Assembly: GCF_002287375.1 (NCBI RefSeq)
Contig: NZ_NPOA01000004.1
Span: 62,001-126,000 of the forward strand
DNA: 64,000 nt
Source: Virgibacillus profundi
Lineage (GTDB): Bacteria > Bacillota > Bacilli > Bacillales > Amphibacillaceae
Direction: 5' to 3'
The stretch's first letter is position 1. The number at the start of each line of letters is the position of its first letter. The notes below the pieces were generated by a model that searched no databases, was not told the DNA's origin, and was given only the letters and a program-made list of their open reading frames with translations. Both the position numbers and the translations under genes were made by a program. Of this stretch, positions 10,885 through 19,206 are shown piece after piece.

Positions 10885-11079
10885 ACCAGCTATTTTCAAT
10901 CCTAGATTCTGTTGCTCAGCCTTCGATAATGTATCCCATTTACCTGCTAAATCAGCTAAGATATCATCTACGGTACGCATTTCACCAGATGATTCTTTAA
11001 CGTTGACTCCAATTGCAGCCATTGCGTCAATTGCAGGTTGGATGGATGTGATACGGGAAGAAATGGATTTTAAACTATT
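10885..11079 (-). CDS. Tape measure protein, exon 4 (65 codons)
   Basis: Encodes NSLKSISSRITSIQPAID through LSKAEQQNLGLKIAG. This is the conserved tape measure stretch in which SRITSI.PA.D.., EMRTVDDILADLAGKWD and LKIAG recur across Firmicutes phages. Phase 0 at both ends. Exon 3 ends GNIIG and exon 4 starts NSLKS, giving the continuous GNIIGNSLKS. Too short, and lacking a start signal, to be a gene on its own. Confidence 0.88.
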
Positions 11080-11338
11080 CAGTTCTGTTACTTTCGCTTA
11101 CTTTAAGTAAGTTACTGACTATACAGTGTTATTCATATAGCGGTAAGGCACTTCAACCTTACTCTCTATGTTTCCATAGATGCTCAGACTATCGCTTACT
11201 GCAACAATACGCTACAGTCCCTTATGTTTAGTCGTTCACGCTGCACAAATATATAATTTTGCTTGCGCCCTGTCATCCTCAGCACCATCTGTTAGGAGTT
11301 CCAAGTCAATTAAAAAGGGTTTAAACTCGGCAAATTTT
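11080..11338 (-). ncRNA. Group I intron 3 of the tape measure gene (259 nt, no ORF)
   Basis: Lies between ATCGGT (exon 3) and AATAGTTTA (exon 4). The 5' exon ends in U and the intron ends AACTG. Core motifs: AATTGACTTGGAACTCCTAAC (P4/P5 region), GCGCAAGC, GTGAACGACTAAAC and GCGATAGTCTGAGC, whose GACTA/TAGTC strands form P7. It belongs to the same lineage as intron 1 and the two terminase introns, and differs from introns 2 and 4. Confidence 0.88.
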
Positions 11339-11413
11339 ACCGATGATATTTCCACTTTCCCTTGTTACTTGCCCGATGGCTGTGGTGTATCCTACGAGAT
11401 TGGACAATTCTAT
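11339..11413 (-). CDS. Tape measure protein, exon 3 (25-codon mini-exon)
   Basis: Encodes IELSNLVGYTTAIGQVTRES followed by GNIIG. It matches the conserved tape measure motif GYTTAIG..TRESGN and joins exon 2 (AAGTYG) and exon 4 (NSLKS) in frame. Exactly 75 nt, the same length as exon 2. Flanked on both sides by group I intron cores of different type. Confidence 0.87.
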
Positions 11414-11665
11414 CAATATTGTTACTCTTCTAATAAATAGAAGGGACAAGTCATTTCTGCTTGTCTCAACGCCTTCTGTTAGATTATGTGACGTTGTTCG
11501 GAACATCCCTTCATCATCATCATTACATGTTAAGATGGTGTATTATGTTCTCTGCACCTCTCTGACAACGGTCAGATTTGGCTCACGATTGCCCAATCTC
11601 TGGGGTTCTCCTGAATTTAACACATTATTCACTAATACATTTCCATATTAGGCGGCACTGAGTTT
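11414..11665 (-). ncRNA. Group I intron 2 of the tape measure gene (252 nt, no ORF)
   Basis: Lies between TACGGT (exon 2) and ATAGAATTG (exon 3). Guide GCCGCC pairs with exon CGGU, and the intron ends in G. Core: AAATTCAGGAGAACC, CAATCGTGAGCC, GGTGCAGAGAACAT and GATGTTCCGAAC. Compared with intron 4, the P7 strands change from GACUUU/AAAGUC to GAACAU/AUGUUC, three compensated base pairs, which supports the fold and common descent. Confidence 0.9.
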
Positions 11666-11740
11666 ACCGTATGTCCCCGCGGCTCCAGCGGACTTTTGAA
11701 TCGATTGTGCTAGTTGTTGGGTCGTAACACTATAATTGTT
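11666..11740 (-). CDS. Tape measure protein, exon 2 (25-codon mini-exon)
   Basis: Encodes NNYSVTTQQLAQSIQKSAGA then AGTYG. This continues exon 1 (QLNEVD) into the very common tape measure sequence LNEVDNNYSVTTQQLAQSIQ. Phase 0 at both ends, exactly 75 nt. There is no start codon context, so it is only meaningful as an exon. Confidence 0.9.
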
Positions 11741-12014
11741 CAATTTATACCCTGTCTTTCGACATATTTGTAGGGTTTAGACTATCCCACGTTCTCATAG
11801 AGAACTCGCTATTATAGTCGTTGAAGCTTCCTCTATTATGTAGAGACTTGCCTGCGGATTTCCTATGTATCTCAATCTTTTTTACTATACCTGAATGATT
11901 AGTTCAGCCCCTACTCGTGTTTCCACAATAGGTTAGTAGATTGAGCTTTAAGGGTTTCCCGTCAATTTAAGCGATTTGCAATATATCATCACTGACATAT
12001 GGGACAATAAATTT
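11741..12014 (-). ncRNA. Group I intron 1 of the tape measure gene (274 nt, no ORF)
   Basis: Starts after GAAGTGGAT of exon 1 (U at -1) and ends ATAAATTG before AACAATTAT of exon 2. Exon GGAU pairs with guide GUCC (P1). Core: AAATTGACGGGAAACCC, AAATCCGCAGGCAAG, CTTCAACGACTATAATAG and GGGATAGTCTAAACC, where GACTAT/ATAGTC form P7. This is the classical phage group I core also seen in T4 and SPO1 introns. Without splicing, exon 1 runs 15 codons into the intron and stops at 11967. Confidence 0.92.
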
Positions 12015-13460
12015 ATCCACTTCATTGAGTTGATCAACTATTCTTATACTATCTTCAGCTTCAATATTAAAACCTTTCATTGCAGCCGTTAACGCACTTG
12101 CAGAGTCATCTACAGTTAAATCTGATACGTTACCCATAACTGTTGCAACTTCCGTTATAGCGCTCAGATCGGTTCCTCTGTACCCTTGTCTAGCAAATGC
12201 AATTAAGCCTTCATTTACCTCGCCAATCGTATTACCTAATCTTTCAGCTATATCGATACTGCTCTCCATAGCATCATTAATCTGAATTGTTCCATTAGAT
12301 ACACGCTCCAACACAGTCATCTGTGAATCTAGCTCAACAATCTGTCGTAGAGCATCTCTCAAAGCTATTATAGGAGCATACATTGCTGCCATACCTGCGG
12401 CATATATAGGAATACGTAGCATTGCTGATGCAGTTTGACCAGCAAATCGAGACATACCTGCGTCAGCTTTTCTAACATCAACCGCAAGCAGAGAAAACTG
12501 TCTGCTCAATGCCTTGGTTTTGTTCATGACATCAGGTGTTAGTGAGTTCAATCGATTATATTGTTTAGTCAGATTAGTTAATTGCTCGGTATGCTTGGGT
12601 GACATATTACCTGCTAAACCTTGAGTTAGTTTTTGGGTGTTTGTTTCAAATTGTGCTCTAGCATTGTTTACTCTGGATTCCAATGCCCTCTGTGCTTGCA
12701 AGCTTTTAGAGGATGCTTCCACTCTCTTAAGTTGTGTTTCTAGTTTGTTAAGTTGTGCTACAGATTTAGCTGTGTTGACGGAATTTCCCATTCTAGATAG
12801 TGATTGTGCGCTAAGTTGTCCTTGGTTACCCATTTGTTGTAATTTGAGTCGTAAACGTTCTTGTGTAGCTATCAATTGCTCAGCAATAGATTTAGATTTT
12901 AACGCTTCAGCTTGTTGTCTTTTTTCAAGTTTGAGATGATTTTCTGCAATATTATATCTAAGGAGTTCATCCTTTGGCGTTTTTGTAACAGTTAGTACAT
13001 CTTCACTGTTAGGTTTACTGTACTTTTGGGTGATTTCTGCTTCACCTTTTTTATTGTACTTTGTGACTTCTTGATTCAGTTTCTGCCAACCACGCACAAC
13101 CTCAGAAAGTGATTTCTTCTGCTTACTCTGAGCACCAGTAACTCCTTCAACAGCCTTCTTCTGTGAATCACCCATTTGAGAGACAGATTTTTTGAGATTG
13201 TCTATTTCTTTTTGACTCTTCTTTGTGTTAGGTGTGAGCGATTTGTTGACTTGTTTGCCTGTATCAGTTGCGGTGTTTCTCAGGTTTCTCATTTCTTTGT
13301 TGAATGTTCGTATTGATTTTAGTGCTTTATCATCCATGTTAACTTTAATTCTGATTGGTTTGAGTCTTTTAGATATTGCTTTGAGTTGACTTTGAATACT
13401 ACTGCCATCCACTGTGGTGGTGAGTTTAATTCCGAAAGAATCCATAGTTTGAGTTATCAT
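12015..13460 (-). CDS. Tape measure protein, exon 1 (N-terminal 482 residues)
   Basis: Encodes MITQTMDSFGIKLTTTVDGS and onwards: an SPbeta-type tape measure N-terminus (TVDGSSIQSQLKAISKRLKP), a Q/K-rich coiled-coil region, a hydrophobic segment near residue 355 (AAGMAAMYAPIIALRDALR) and the phage tape measure core (EVNEGLIAFARQGYRGTDLS, VATVMGNVSDLTVDDSASALTAA, FNIEAEDSIRIVDQLNEVD). The start is uncertain: AAAGGA abuts ATG 13460, and the next ATG (13445) lies 15 nt from it. The spliced product totals about 2139 residues, close to SPbeta YomI (2285, from memory). Confidence 0.88.
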
Positions 13461-13536
13461 TCCTTTCTGTTTTGAGTTTGGTTATTGATGTTGATGCAAT
13501 GTTGTTTGTGCAGATTAAATTGCATAGGCTATTGAG

Positions 13537-13667
13537 GATCAATATCAAAAGAAAAAATATTGTGTTGTTGTGAGGTGGTTGTAAGTGGTATGGTGAGACG
13601 GGATTAATAAAGGAGAGGGTGAGGATGGATATTTTGTTGTATAATATTTTTTGTTTTGATATTGATC
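13537..13667. repeat. 25-bp inverted repeat flanking an 81-bp spacer
   Basis: Arms 13537-13561 and 13643-13667 are complementary at 24 of 25 positions, beginning GATCAATATCAAAA. The spacer is G-rich on the plus strand (GGAGAGGGTGAGGATGG). The repeat sits in the gap between the recombinase-like gene and the tape measure. It could fold as a long hairpin in the tape measure leader, or be a protein-binding or recombination site. No gene is visible in this gap. Confidence 0.75.
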
Positions 13668-13681
13668 ATCTTAAGCAAATC

Positions 13682-13708
13682 AAAAAAGCAATCAGAGGGA
13701 CTGACTGC
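13682..13708 (-). terminator. Rho-independent terminator after the recombinase-like gene
   Basis: On the minus strand GCAGTCAG, loop TCCCT, CTGATTGC then TTTTTT: an 8-bp stem with one G.U pair followed by six U, 17 nt beyond the stop of the recombinase-like gene at 13725. It should separate that transcript from the tape measure operon. Confidence 0.8.
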
Positions 13709-13724
13709 TTTGTGTTATATGGTA

Positions 13725-14750
13725 TTATTTATCTTTAATCTGTTCCTCGTTTTTCTTCTTTCTTAATTCGGCAATTTTAGCCCTGACATCCGCTTTAGTT
13801 TGAGGCTTAATATATGCGGATCTAGTGGTTTCTACGCTTTTATGATTCCCCATAGAGGCTGCTAATGACAAATCTCCCGTAGCTTCGTAAATATTGTTGA
13901 GAGTTGTTTTACGAATGCTGTGACTTCGAAAATCATCTATCCCAAGTATATTTCCAATACGTTTGATTCTGGCTTGGATAGTTCCCTTAGTCATCGGTCT
14001 GTACTCACCTTTATATTTAGTTATAAACAGAGAGTCCACTTGAAGATCATCCATTTCTTTTCTCATTGCCAACCACTCTTCAATTATTGCTTTTGTGTAT
14101 TCTTCGAAAACAACCTCAACTCTGTATCCTCGTTTTTCTCTTATGTCTTCAAATAACATATTGTCCAAATCTAAGGATGATAAGGTTAATAGAGAAATTG
14201 CTCCCACTCGGTTGGCTGAGTCAATCATAATACCCCAGATAAGCCTATCTTGAATATCGTATTTTTTAGTTTCCTCATCCAAAGCTAAGGTGATTTCCAT
14301 AACTTGCTCTTCATCTAAGTAATGTGAACTGATTATCTTTTCGTCTGAAGCGCCTTTCATACGATCTAATTGCTTGTCGAAAGGATGTTTGTCAACCAAC
14401 CCTCTTTTTAGACTCCATAAGTAAAAGCTAGAAACAGTAGATAGTTTAGTATTTATTACCTTCTTGTTGTTATATAAGACTTCCTGACAGAAAGCAATAA
14501 ACCCCTCCATAATGTCTACAGCATCTTCCATGAACTCTTCACTATAAAGATCAATATTATCCCATTCTTCGCATAGGTATACTAGGAAGTGAGACATATA
14601 GTTTTTATAAACCAAATAAGTGCTGTTAGCTACTTCACGGTTTTTTATAATTGAGCTTCGTAAATACTTTTCGTATTTCTTAATGTTCTCAGGATTTATT
14701 TTATCTCTTTTCTCCTGAGTAAAATACTTCACTCGCTTAACTTTTCCCAC
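13725..14750 (-). CDS. Tyrosine recombinase / integrase-like protein (YomM-like)
   Basis: 341 residues. The N-terminal half is a core-binding (SAM-like) domain (YLVYKNYMSHFLVYLCEEWD). The C-terminal half is a tyrosine recombinase catalytic domain with Arg181 (SANRVGAISLLTL), His277 and Arg280 (HSIRKTTL), His303 (MGNHKSVETT) and nucleophile Tyr313 (SAYIKP), so the active-site set looks intact. Start GTG at 14750 lies 6 nt beyond GGTGGAAG. SPbeta carries a recombinase-like gene, yomM, in this same cassette, and its repressor MrpR also has this fold. The protein may be an integrase, a resolvase or a DNA-binding regulator; position alone does not decide. It has its own terminator. Confidence 0.82.
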   Translation of the reverse strand: MGKVKRVKYFTQEKRDKINPENIKKYEKYLRSSIIKNREVANSTYLVYKNYMSHFLVYLCEEWDNIDLYSEEFMEDAVDIMEGFIAFCQEVLYNNKKVINTKLSTVSSFYLWSLKRGLVDKHPFDKQLDRMKGASDEKIISSHYLDEEQVMEITLALDEETKKYDIQDRLIWGIMIDSANRVGAISLLTLSSLDLDNMLFEDIREKRGYRVEVVFEEYTKAIIEEWLAMRKEMDDLQVDSLFITKYKGEYRPMTKGTIQARIKRIGNILGIDDFRSHSIRKTTLNNIYEATGDLSLAASMGNHKSVETTRSAYIKPQTKADVRAKIAELRKKKNEEQIKDK

Positions 14751-14791
14751 GTCAATCTTCCACCTTCTTCAATATTCAGTTCAATCTACAA

Positions 14792-15307
14792 TCAAAACGC
14801 GCTCAATCCTCTGGCTCGCAACCCTTTTTTAAGCACATCTACGGCTTTTCCACTTTCCTGCAATTCTCTCAATGTTTCCTTTTGAAATGGGCGGGCTTCC
14901 AAATACTCTCCAGAACCATCACCTTTGTGTTTATATTCTTTTCCATTGGTGTTGTCCCCACCTTCAACTAAGTCGGCAATCTGCATATCTGTATCTTGCT
15001 GTCCAGTAGTAGTGTTAGTAACTGTTAACTCTACACCTGTTAATGTGGGTGCGGTTTCTGCCTTCATGTTTTCAATATCACCCAAGCCGCCGCTGCCCTT
15101 GTCTGTGCCTCTCCGTTGGTATGTCCAAGGCTTACCTTTGGGGCTAGGTTTATATCGGTTGTAAACCTCTTTCTCGACCATATCTGACTCAGTTTCCTTG
15201 ACAACTTGTGCAAGCTCCTGCTTCATTACTGAACTCAACTGAGTCTTCAAATATTCATTCAACTCAGCCAGATTACTTGCTGTTTTCTTAGCCATTTTAT
15301 CACTCAT
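14792..15307 (-). CDS. Putative head-tail or tail completion protein
   Basis: 171 residues with an N-terminal helix (LAELNEYLKTQLSSVMKQEL), then YNRYKPSPKGKPWTYQRRGT and a C-terminal ARPFQKETLRELQESGKAVD. The arrangement 'Y.R..P..WTYQRRGTDKG..D' followed by 'RPF...' resembles HK97 gp10-like completion proteins, but the match is weak and from memory. It lies between a chaperone-like gene and the recombinase-like gene. The first ATG has no clear Shine-Dalgarno; ATG 15295 (MAKKTASNL) is an alternative. Confidence 0.5.
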   Translation of the reverse strand: MSDKMAKKTASNLAELNEYLKTQLSSVMKQELAQVVKETESDMVEKEVYNRYKPSPKGKPWTYQRRGTDKGSGGLGDIENMKAETAPTLTGVELTVTNTTTGQQDTDMQIADLVEGGDNTNGKEYKHKGDGSGEYLEARPFQKETLRELQESGKAVDVLKKGLRARGLSAF

Positions 15308-15368
15308 TTCAGCTAAATTTATCCGTTTTACATATCAAGATAAAATCATCCTTTTATATCATTTAACA

Positions 15369-15941
15369 CTACTGAATATTGTTATTTACTCTACTTCTAA
15401 TAGCTTCTTTACTCAACGTGTTAAACATTTCCTGATTCTTTAATTCTAATACTTTTAGATTTTCTTTTGTGTTATCTTCAATAGAAGCTAAAAATTCATA
15501 TCTGGATCGCAATTCTGCCATAGCTTTAGCTACTTTATCTATCTCACTTTGCGAAAATACTTCATTTAGGATCTGTTTGTAATATCCTGCGTCAATTAGT
15601 TGACTCATTTGTTGCAATTGCTCCTCAAATTTATCAGAAATCTGTGGTTTTAAATCTGTGAAATGTTTGATTGTTAAGAGGAATACGTGTTGACCTAATT
15701 CATCATCAGTGATATCTTCCCCGATTTCGTTTAGGTAGTTGAGGATGTTTTGCACCTCTTGTAATAATTCATGGATTTTGGATTCTGGAAATGTTGGATA
15801 GAATTTGATCGCAACATCTTCGTTTAGCTCATAAGAAGACATTGTATTGACTTCTTTTGCTGTACGTTTAACCTTTGCCATAGTTAGTTTTTTGGGTGTG
15901 GGTTGTTTAGTAGTTTTAACTTGCTTATTATCTTCTGACAT
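15369..15941 (-). CDS. Putative tail assembly chaperone
   Basis: 190 residues, charged and helical, with YELNEDVAIKFYPTFPESKI then HELLQEVQNILNYLNE. The pattern of a short beta strand with 'FYP.FPE.KI..LL.E' is common in proteins encoded just before siphovirus tape measures that act as tail assembly chaperones. Perfect AAGGAGG 7 nt before ATG. Function is inferred from position between the tail tube and tape measure genes. No obvious slippery frameshift site was found at its end. Confidence 0.5.
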   Translation of the reverse strand: MSEDNKQVKTTKQPTPKKLTMAKVKRTAKEVNTMSSYELNEDVAIKFYPTFPESKIHELLQEVQNILNYLNEIGEDITDDELGQHVFLLTIKHFTDLKPQISDKFEEQLQQMSQLIDAGYYKQILNEVFSQSEIDKVAKAMAELRSRYEFLASIEDNTKENLKVLELKNQEMFNTLSKEAIRSRVNNNIQ

Positions 15942-15980
15942 TTTGTTGCCTCCTTGTTATTCTTGATAATTTATATATCA

Positions 15981-16094
15981 CTATTTAATTATTGGTTTAA
16001 CATCTGCGCATAATGACAAACCTTTCACTCTATCTGGTTTAATATAACAATAGAGAAAGAGAATAAGAATCTTCTCCTTGTCAGTTAAGCTCAT
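15981..16094 (-). CDS. Possible 37-residue small protein
   Basis: A short minus-strand frame, MSLTDKEKILILFLYCYIKP onwards, fills the gap between the tail tube gene and the chaperone-like gene. The Shine-Dalgarno (AGGTTGAG) is weak. An operator-like box TTAAATAGTGATATA overlaps its end. It may be a tail chaperone fragment or a chance frame. Confidence 0.3.
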   Translation of the reverse strand: MSLTDKEKILILFLYCYIKPDRVKGLSLCADVKPIIK

Positions 16095-16168
16095 GACTTC
16101 TCAACCTATCTCTGCATTCGTTATATAATATTTATTTCTTATTATCTTTTAAAACTAACAGTGTCTTA

Positions 16169-16900
16169 TTAAACAGTGCGAGGAACCTGCACAACACGTC
16201 CAATTTTATCTTCGTCGTCACCTGTTAAAGCTTCCATTGTTAAAGCAGGAGTCAATGGAGTCCCAGCCTCTAGAGCCATTTCAAATTCAGTGTTGAAGAC
16301 AACATTGTCAAAGATGAAATAGATGTCATTGACTACTGTGTTAGTTTTCGTATCATATTCAATTGTTCTATACTGAATTTCATAACTCTCAGAAAACTTA
16401 CTAGCATCGATGTCAATTACTTTACCTTGTGCTTCTTCTTTGTAAATAGCAGTTACTTTATCTCCCTCTTCTGCAAAACCTTCGGGCACGGAAACACTAT
16501 CAGTAGCTACGGCTACTTCTACAGATTCTCCACCGTTGATCAAAATAGCAGTAGAATCAACTGGGGTTCCTGTAAGAGTAACTGAAAGAGCATCAACGTC
16601 TGATTGTACAATTAATCCCGTTTCTGTTTTTTTTACAGTAGCACTGCCATCTGCAATTTCAACTCCTTGGGTCATTGCTAAATAGTTGAGATCAAATACT
16701 ACATCTGTGATATTTAATTCAACAGTCTTAGAGTGGTTATACCTGTAAACAGGTTTAACTCCTATGCCTCCTCGTTGCGTTTCTGACTCACCAGTAATAT
16801 TGAATCCAGCAGTGCTGCCAGTTCCCATGAATACTGTATGTTTGTCAGACTTTCTAGTTACTATGGCTTCTGCCACATCAATTATATAAGTCTTATTCAT
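16169..16900 (-). CDS. Major tail (tube) protein
   Basis: 243 residues. N-terminal MNKTYIIDVAEAIVTRKSDK and VFMGTGSTAGFNITGESETQ give the beta-rich pattern of tail tube proteins (GTGSTAGFN..GE), and a middle Ala/Val/Ser-rich segment looks like an inserted beta domain. Strong TAGGAGG start signal. It stands as its own unit between the connector genes and the chaperone-like gene, where siphoviruses encode the tube. An AT-rich operator-like box lies downstream. Confidence 0.65.
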   Translation of the reverse strand: MNKTYIIDVAEAIVTRKSDKHTVFMGTGSTAGFNITGESETQRGGIGVKPVYRYNHSKTVELNITDVVFDLNYLAMTQGVEIADGSATVKKTETGLIVQSDVDALSVTLTGTPVDSTAILINGGESVEVAVATDSVSVPEGFAEEGDKVTAIYKEEAQGKVIDIDASKFSESYEIQYRTIEYDTKTNTVVNDIYFIFDNVVFNTEFEMALEAGTPLTPALTMEALTGDDEDKIGRVVQVPRTV

Positions 16901-16929
16901 TTTGTGTATTCCTCCTATTATAATGTTTA

Positions 16930-17733
16930 TTAATTATTGTTGAACACCTTATTTGCAGTTTGGTCAAGCTCTTCTTTTGTTATTACATGCTTATTTTTCT
17001 CAGCTATCTCATGGTTTTTAGACCAATTTGAAATATCCACTTTCTCCGCAACTGTTGCGAATAATGTGGATGTGTCATAATCCTTGAAGCCAGCTATTCT
17101 TCTAAACGTCATATTTAGTTGAAACACAGTGTAATTATTAATCTGTGCGTAACTTGCCCCTTGACCAACTGCAACACTGGTCATTAACGTTGTAAAACCA
17201 ATGCCTTCGCCTGATTTAGACTTTGCAGCCATATCCAAAAAAGCTTGAATTTCTGGGTTGGGATTTGTTTCGGGTAATGTAATGCCATTCATCTTAGCTA
17301 TCAGTTCACGGTAATAGTTAAAGTTTTGCTCACTGACCTTCTTCCAAGCACCATCATCTCTGAACAGTACGGAAAATAACTCTTGGTACGCCATATCAAA
17401 ATTCGGGAGTTGTTTTATTATTTTAAACGTTGTTCCTTGTTCAACTACTTCTATACTCGCTATTAAACTTTTTAAATGTTCACCTGATGCTTTTTTCTTT
17501 TGTTGATGCATATCTGCCATGATTTTGTTCTTATCGTACACTAGCACAGAGAGTTTTCCGATCATCTCAGAATAATCTTTAACTTTGATAAAGTGGCAAA
17601 ATCCTATTTCTGTTTTAATAGGTGAGCCTTGAATATAAAAGTCTTCAATGTCTTCAATGTGCTCAATTGCTTCTACTTGTTCTACAGTATCTGAATCTAC
17701 AATCGTACTTTGCTTTCGCTTATCAAAATTCAT
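16930..17733 (-). CDS. Conserved phage structural/assembly protein, possibly tail-related
   Basis: 267 residues: acidic N-terminus (EQVEAIEHIEDIEDFYIQGS), helical middle, and a C-terminal motif NYTVFQLNMTFRRIAGFKDY then DTSTLFATVAEKVDISNWSK. The 'N.TVFQL...F.R' motif followed by 'T..AT.AEKVDISNWSK' recurs in Firmicutes phage proteins next to tube genes. I do not know its role. Start ATG overlaps the end of the upstream gene (17730-17733), suggesting translational coupling. Confidence 0.5.
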   Translation of the reverse strand: MNFDKRKQSTIVDSDTVEQVEAIEHIEDIEDFYIQGSPIKTEIGFCHFIKVKDYSEMIGKLSVLVYDKNKIMADMHQQKKKASGEHLKSLIASIEVVEQGTTFKIIKQLPNFDMAYQELFSVLFRDDGAWKKVSEQNFNYYRELIAKMNGITLPETNPNPEIQAFLDMAAKSKSGEGIGFTTLMTSVAVGQGASYAQINNYTVFQLNMTFRRIAGFKDYDTSTLFATVAEKVDISNWSKNHEIAEKNKHVITKEELDQTANKVFNNN

Positions 17734-18260
17734 CTTTTCGACCTCACTACTTGGTAAATGTGCCTATATGCTATGTATTCTTTGGGCGCTGTAAAGTCAT
17801 ACCCATTTGCATAATCGATTGTTCCTAAACCAGTCACTTGATTATTCATGAGAAGTTGATGTGCTCTATCTCCAATGCGTTCCATGCGTTGATCCACACT
17901 AAATGAGTTGTGACAGAATATATCTACAACAATTTCTTGTCTGGTTGTGCTTTTATTTGTTGCATGAGGTCTTGATTTACCCGCATAGAGATATATACGA
18001 CACAAATAGTTATTTTCTAGATCATCGCTTTTCGAGGTTCTCTCGATGTGTCTGTTAATAATCTCCCACATTTTCAAGCTCTCAGGTGTTGGTGTTTTAG
18101 TTATGTCCTGCTCAACAACTAAATTAGGCAAGGATTCATCCAATGGGTTAGGTTGATTATTAGGAATACTAGTAGGTGGGTAGTAAAGAAGTCTGAGCAA
18201 TTGTTCATCTGCATGTAAAATATTATAAGCGTCATTCATCATATTCGCTAATATGCTCAT
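17730..18260 (-). CDS. Tail terminator-like / connector protein
   Basis: 176 residues. Features of small tail-completion proteins: an N-terminal helix (ANMMNDAYNILHADEQLLRL), beta strands such as CRIYLYAGKSRP and EIVVDIFCHNSF, and a helix RMERIGDRAHQLLMNNQVTG. It overlaps both neighbours by 4 nt. Position between connector genes and the tube gene supports a head-tail joining role; the family match is only approximate. Confidence 0.5.
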   Translation of the reverse strand: MSILANMMNDAYNILHADEQLLRLLYYPPTSIPNNQPNPLDESLPNLVVEQDITKTPTPESLKMWEIINRHIERTSKSDDLENNYLCRIYLYAGKSRPHATNKSTTRQEIVVDIFCHNSFSVDQRMERIGDRAHQLLMNNQVTGLGTIDYANGYDFTAPKEYIAYRHIYQVVRSKR

Positions 18261-18907
18261 TCTTTGTCTACCTTCCTTTCAACAATAATCTCTATTACTC
18301 CAACCCCATTTATAACTTTTGTATAGTCAATGTCAGCCACTATATAACGTTTTTCATACAATACATACTCCTCATTGGTTTGAATGTTTGAATCAGGAAC
18401 ATATTTGGTATACACGCTTAATTTTCCTTCAGGTAGTGGCAACTGAGCATTATCATTAGAACTGTAGTATTTACTATCTATAATACAAGGAACATCTTCA
18501 TATTCAATCTCAGTTGTATAGTAAGGTTGACCATTATGATCATACCCTGCAAACACTTTTGTTTCGCCTACTTTAACAGGAATAATATAGTTGCATTTCT
18601 TCATTACTCCAAAACGATATATATCATCCTCATCTGTTTCCATCAACAAATACTTATTGTCTTTGTAGGTAACGACACTGCCAACAAGAGGATTGTAACC
18701 ATGTCTAAAATTCACAAGTTTCTCATCATACTTGGTCTTCTTGTTGATAATTGTATCTACCATTACACCATCAATATCCACACTGTAATAGGATGGGGAA
18801 GTATTAAAGTCTCTCTCAAAGGATTTAATTGCTTCATTCAACTGAGCTTCAACAGCACTCTTACCACTCATATTCAGACGCTTCACATATCTATCTAAGT
18901 AATCCAT
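18257..18907 (-). CDS. Head-tail connector region protein
   Basis: 216 residues, beta-rich: YYSVDIDGVMVDTIINKKTK, then HGYNPLVGSVVTYKDNKYLL, a small beta-barrel pattern seen in head-closure (stopper) type proteins. Overlaps the upstream stop (TAATG) and the downstream gene by 4 nt. The role is inferred from order. Confidence 0.48.
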   Translation of the reverse strand: MDYLDRYVKRLNMSGKSAVEAQLNEAIKSFERDFNTSPSYYSVDIDGVMVDTIINKKTKYDEKLVNFRHGYNPLVGSVVTYKDNKYLLMETDEDDIYRFGVMKKCNYIIPVKVGETKVFAGYDHNGQPYYTTEIEYEDVPCIIDSKYYSSNDNAQLPLPEGKLSVYTKYVPDSNIQTNEEYVLYEKRYIVADIDYTKVINGVGVIEIIVERKVDKE

Positions 18908-19206
18908 TACGTATCACCAGACTCAAAAAATTTATCCAGCAAACTCATATGACCAAATATCTCTCGTCTGATAGTAGCTAAATCTGGCTCAGGTTCTAGA
19001 CTGTCAGAATACATGTGTTCCAAATCAGATATAAGAGTTTGTAACATACTATCTTGTACAGGATTTACTCTGTATCTCAATCCTTCTAACTCATAGATAA
19101 CTGAGTGAATATATGTAGTTAATCCCTCATTCTCACCTTCAAACAGATACAACACTTTGAATATTTTATTTTTCAATTTATCTACATGGGTTTCAGTAAC
19201 AAACAT
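18907..19206 (-). CDS. Small connector-region protein (99 aa)
   Basis: Helical and acidic, MFVTETHVDKLKNKIFKVLY onwards, with SD GGAGGGG and its ATG overlapping the previous stop. No family recognised with certainty. The tight overlap with two connector genes places it in the head-tail joining operon. Confidence 0.5.
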   Translation of the reverse strand: MFVTETHVDKLKNKIFKVLYLFEGENEGLTTYIHSVIYELEGLRYRVNPVQDSMLQTLISDLEHMYSDSLEPEPDLATIRREIFGHMSLLDKFFESGDT

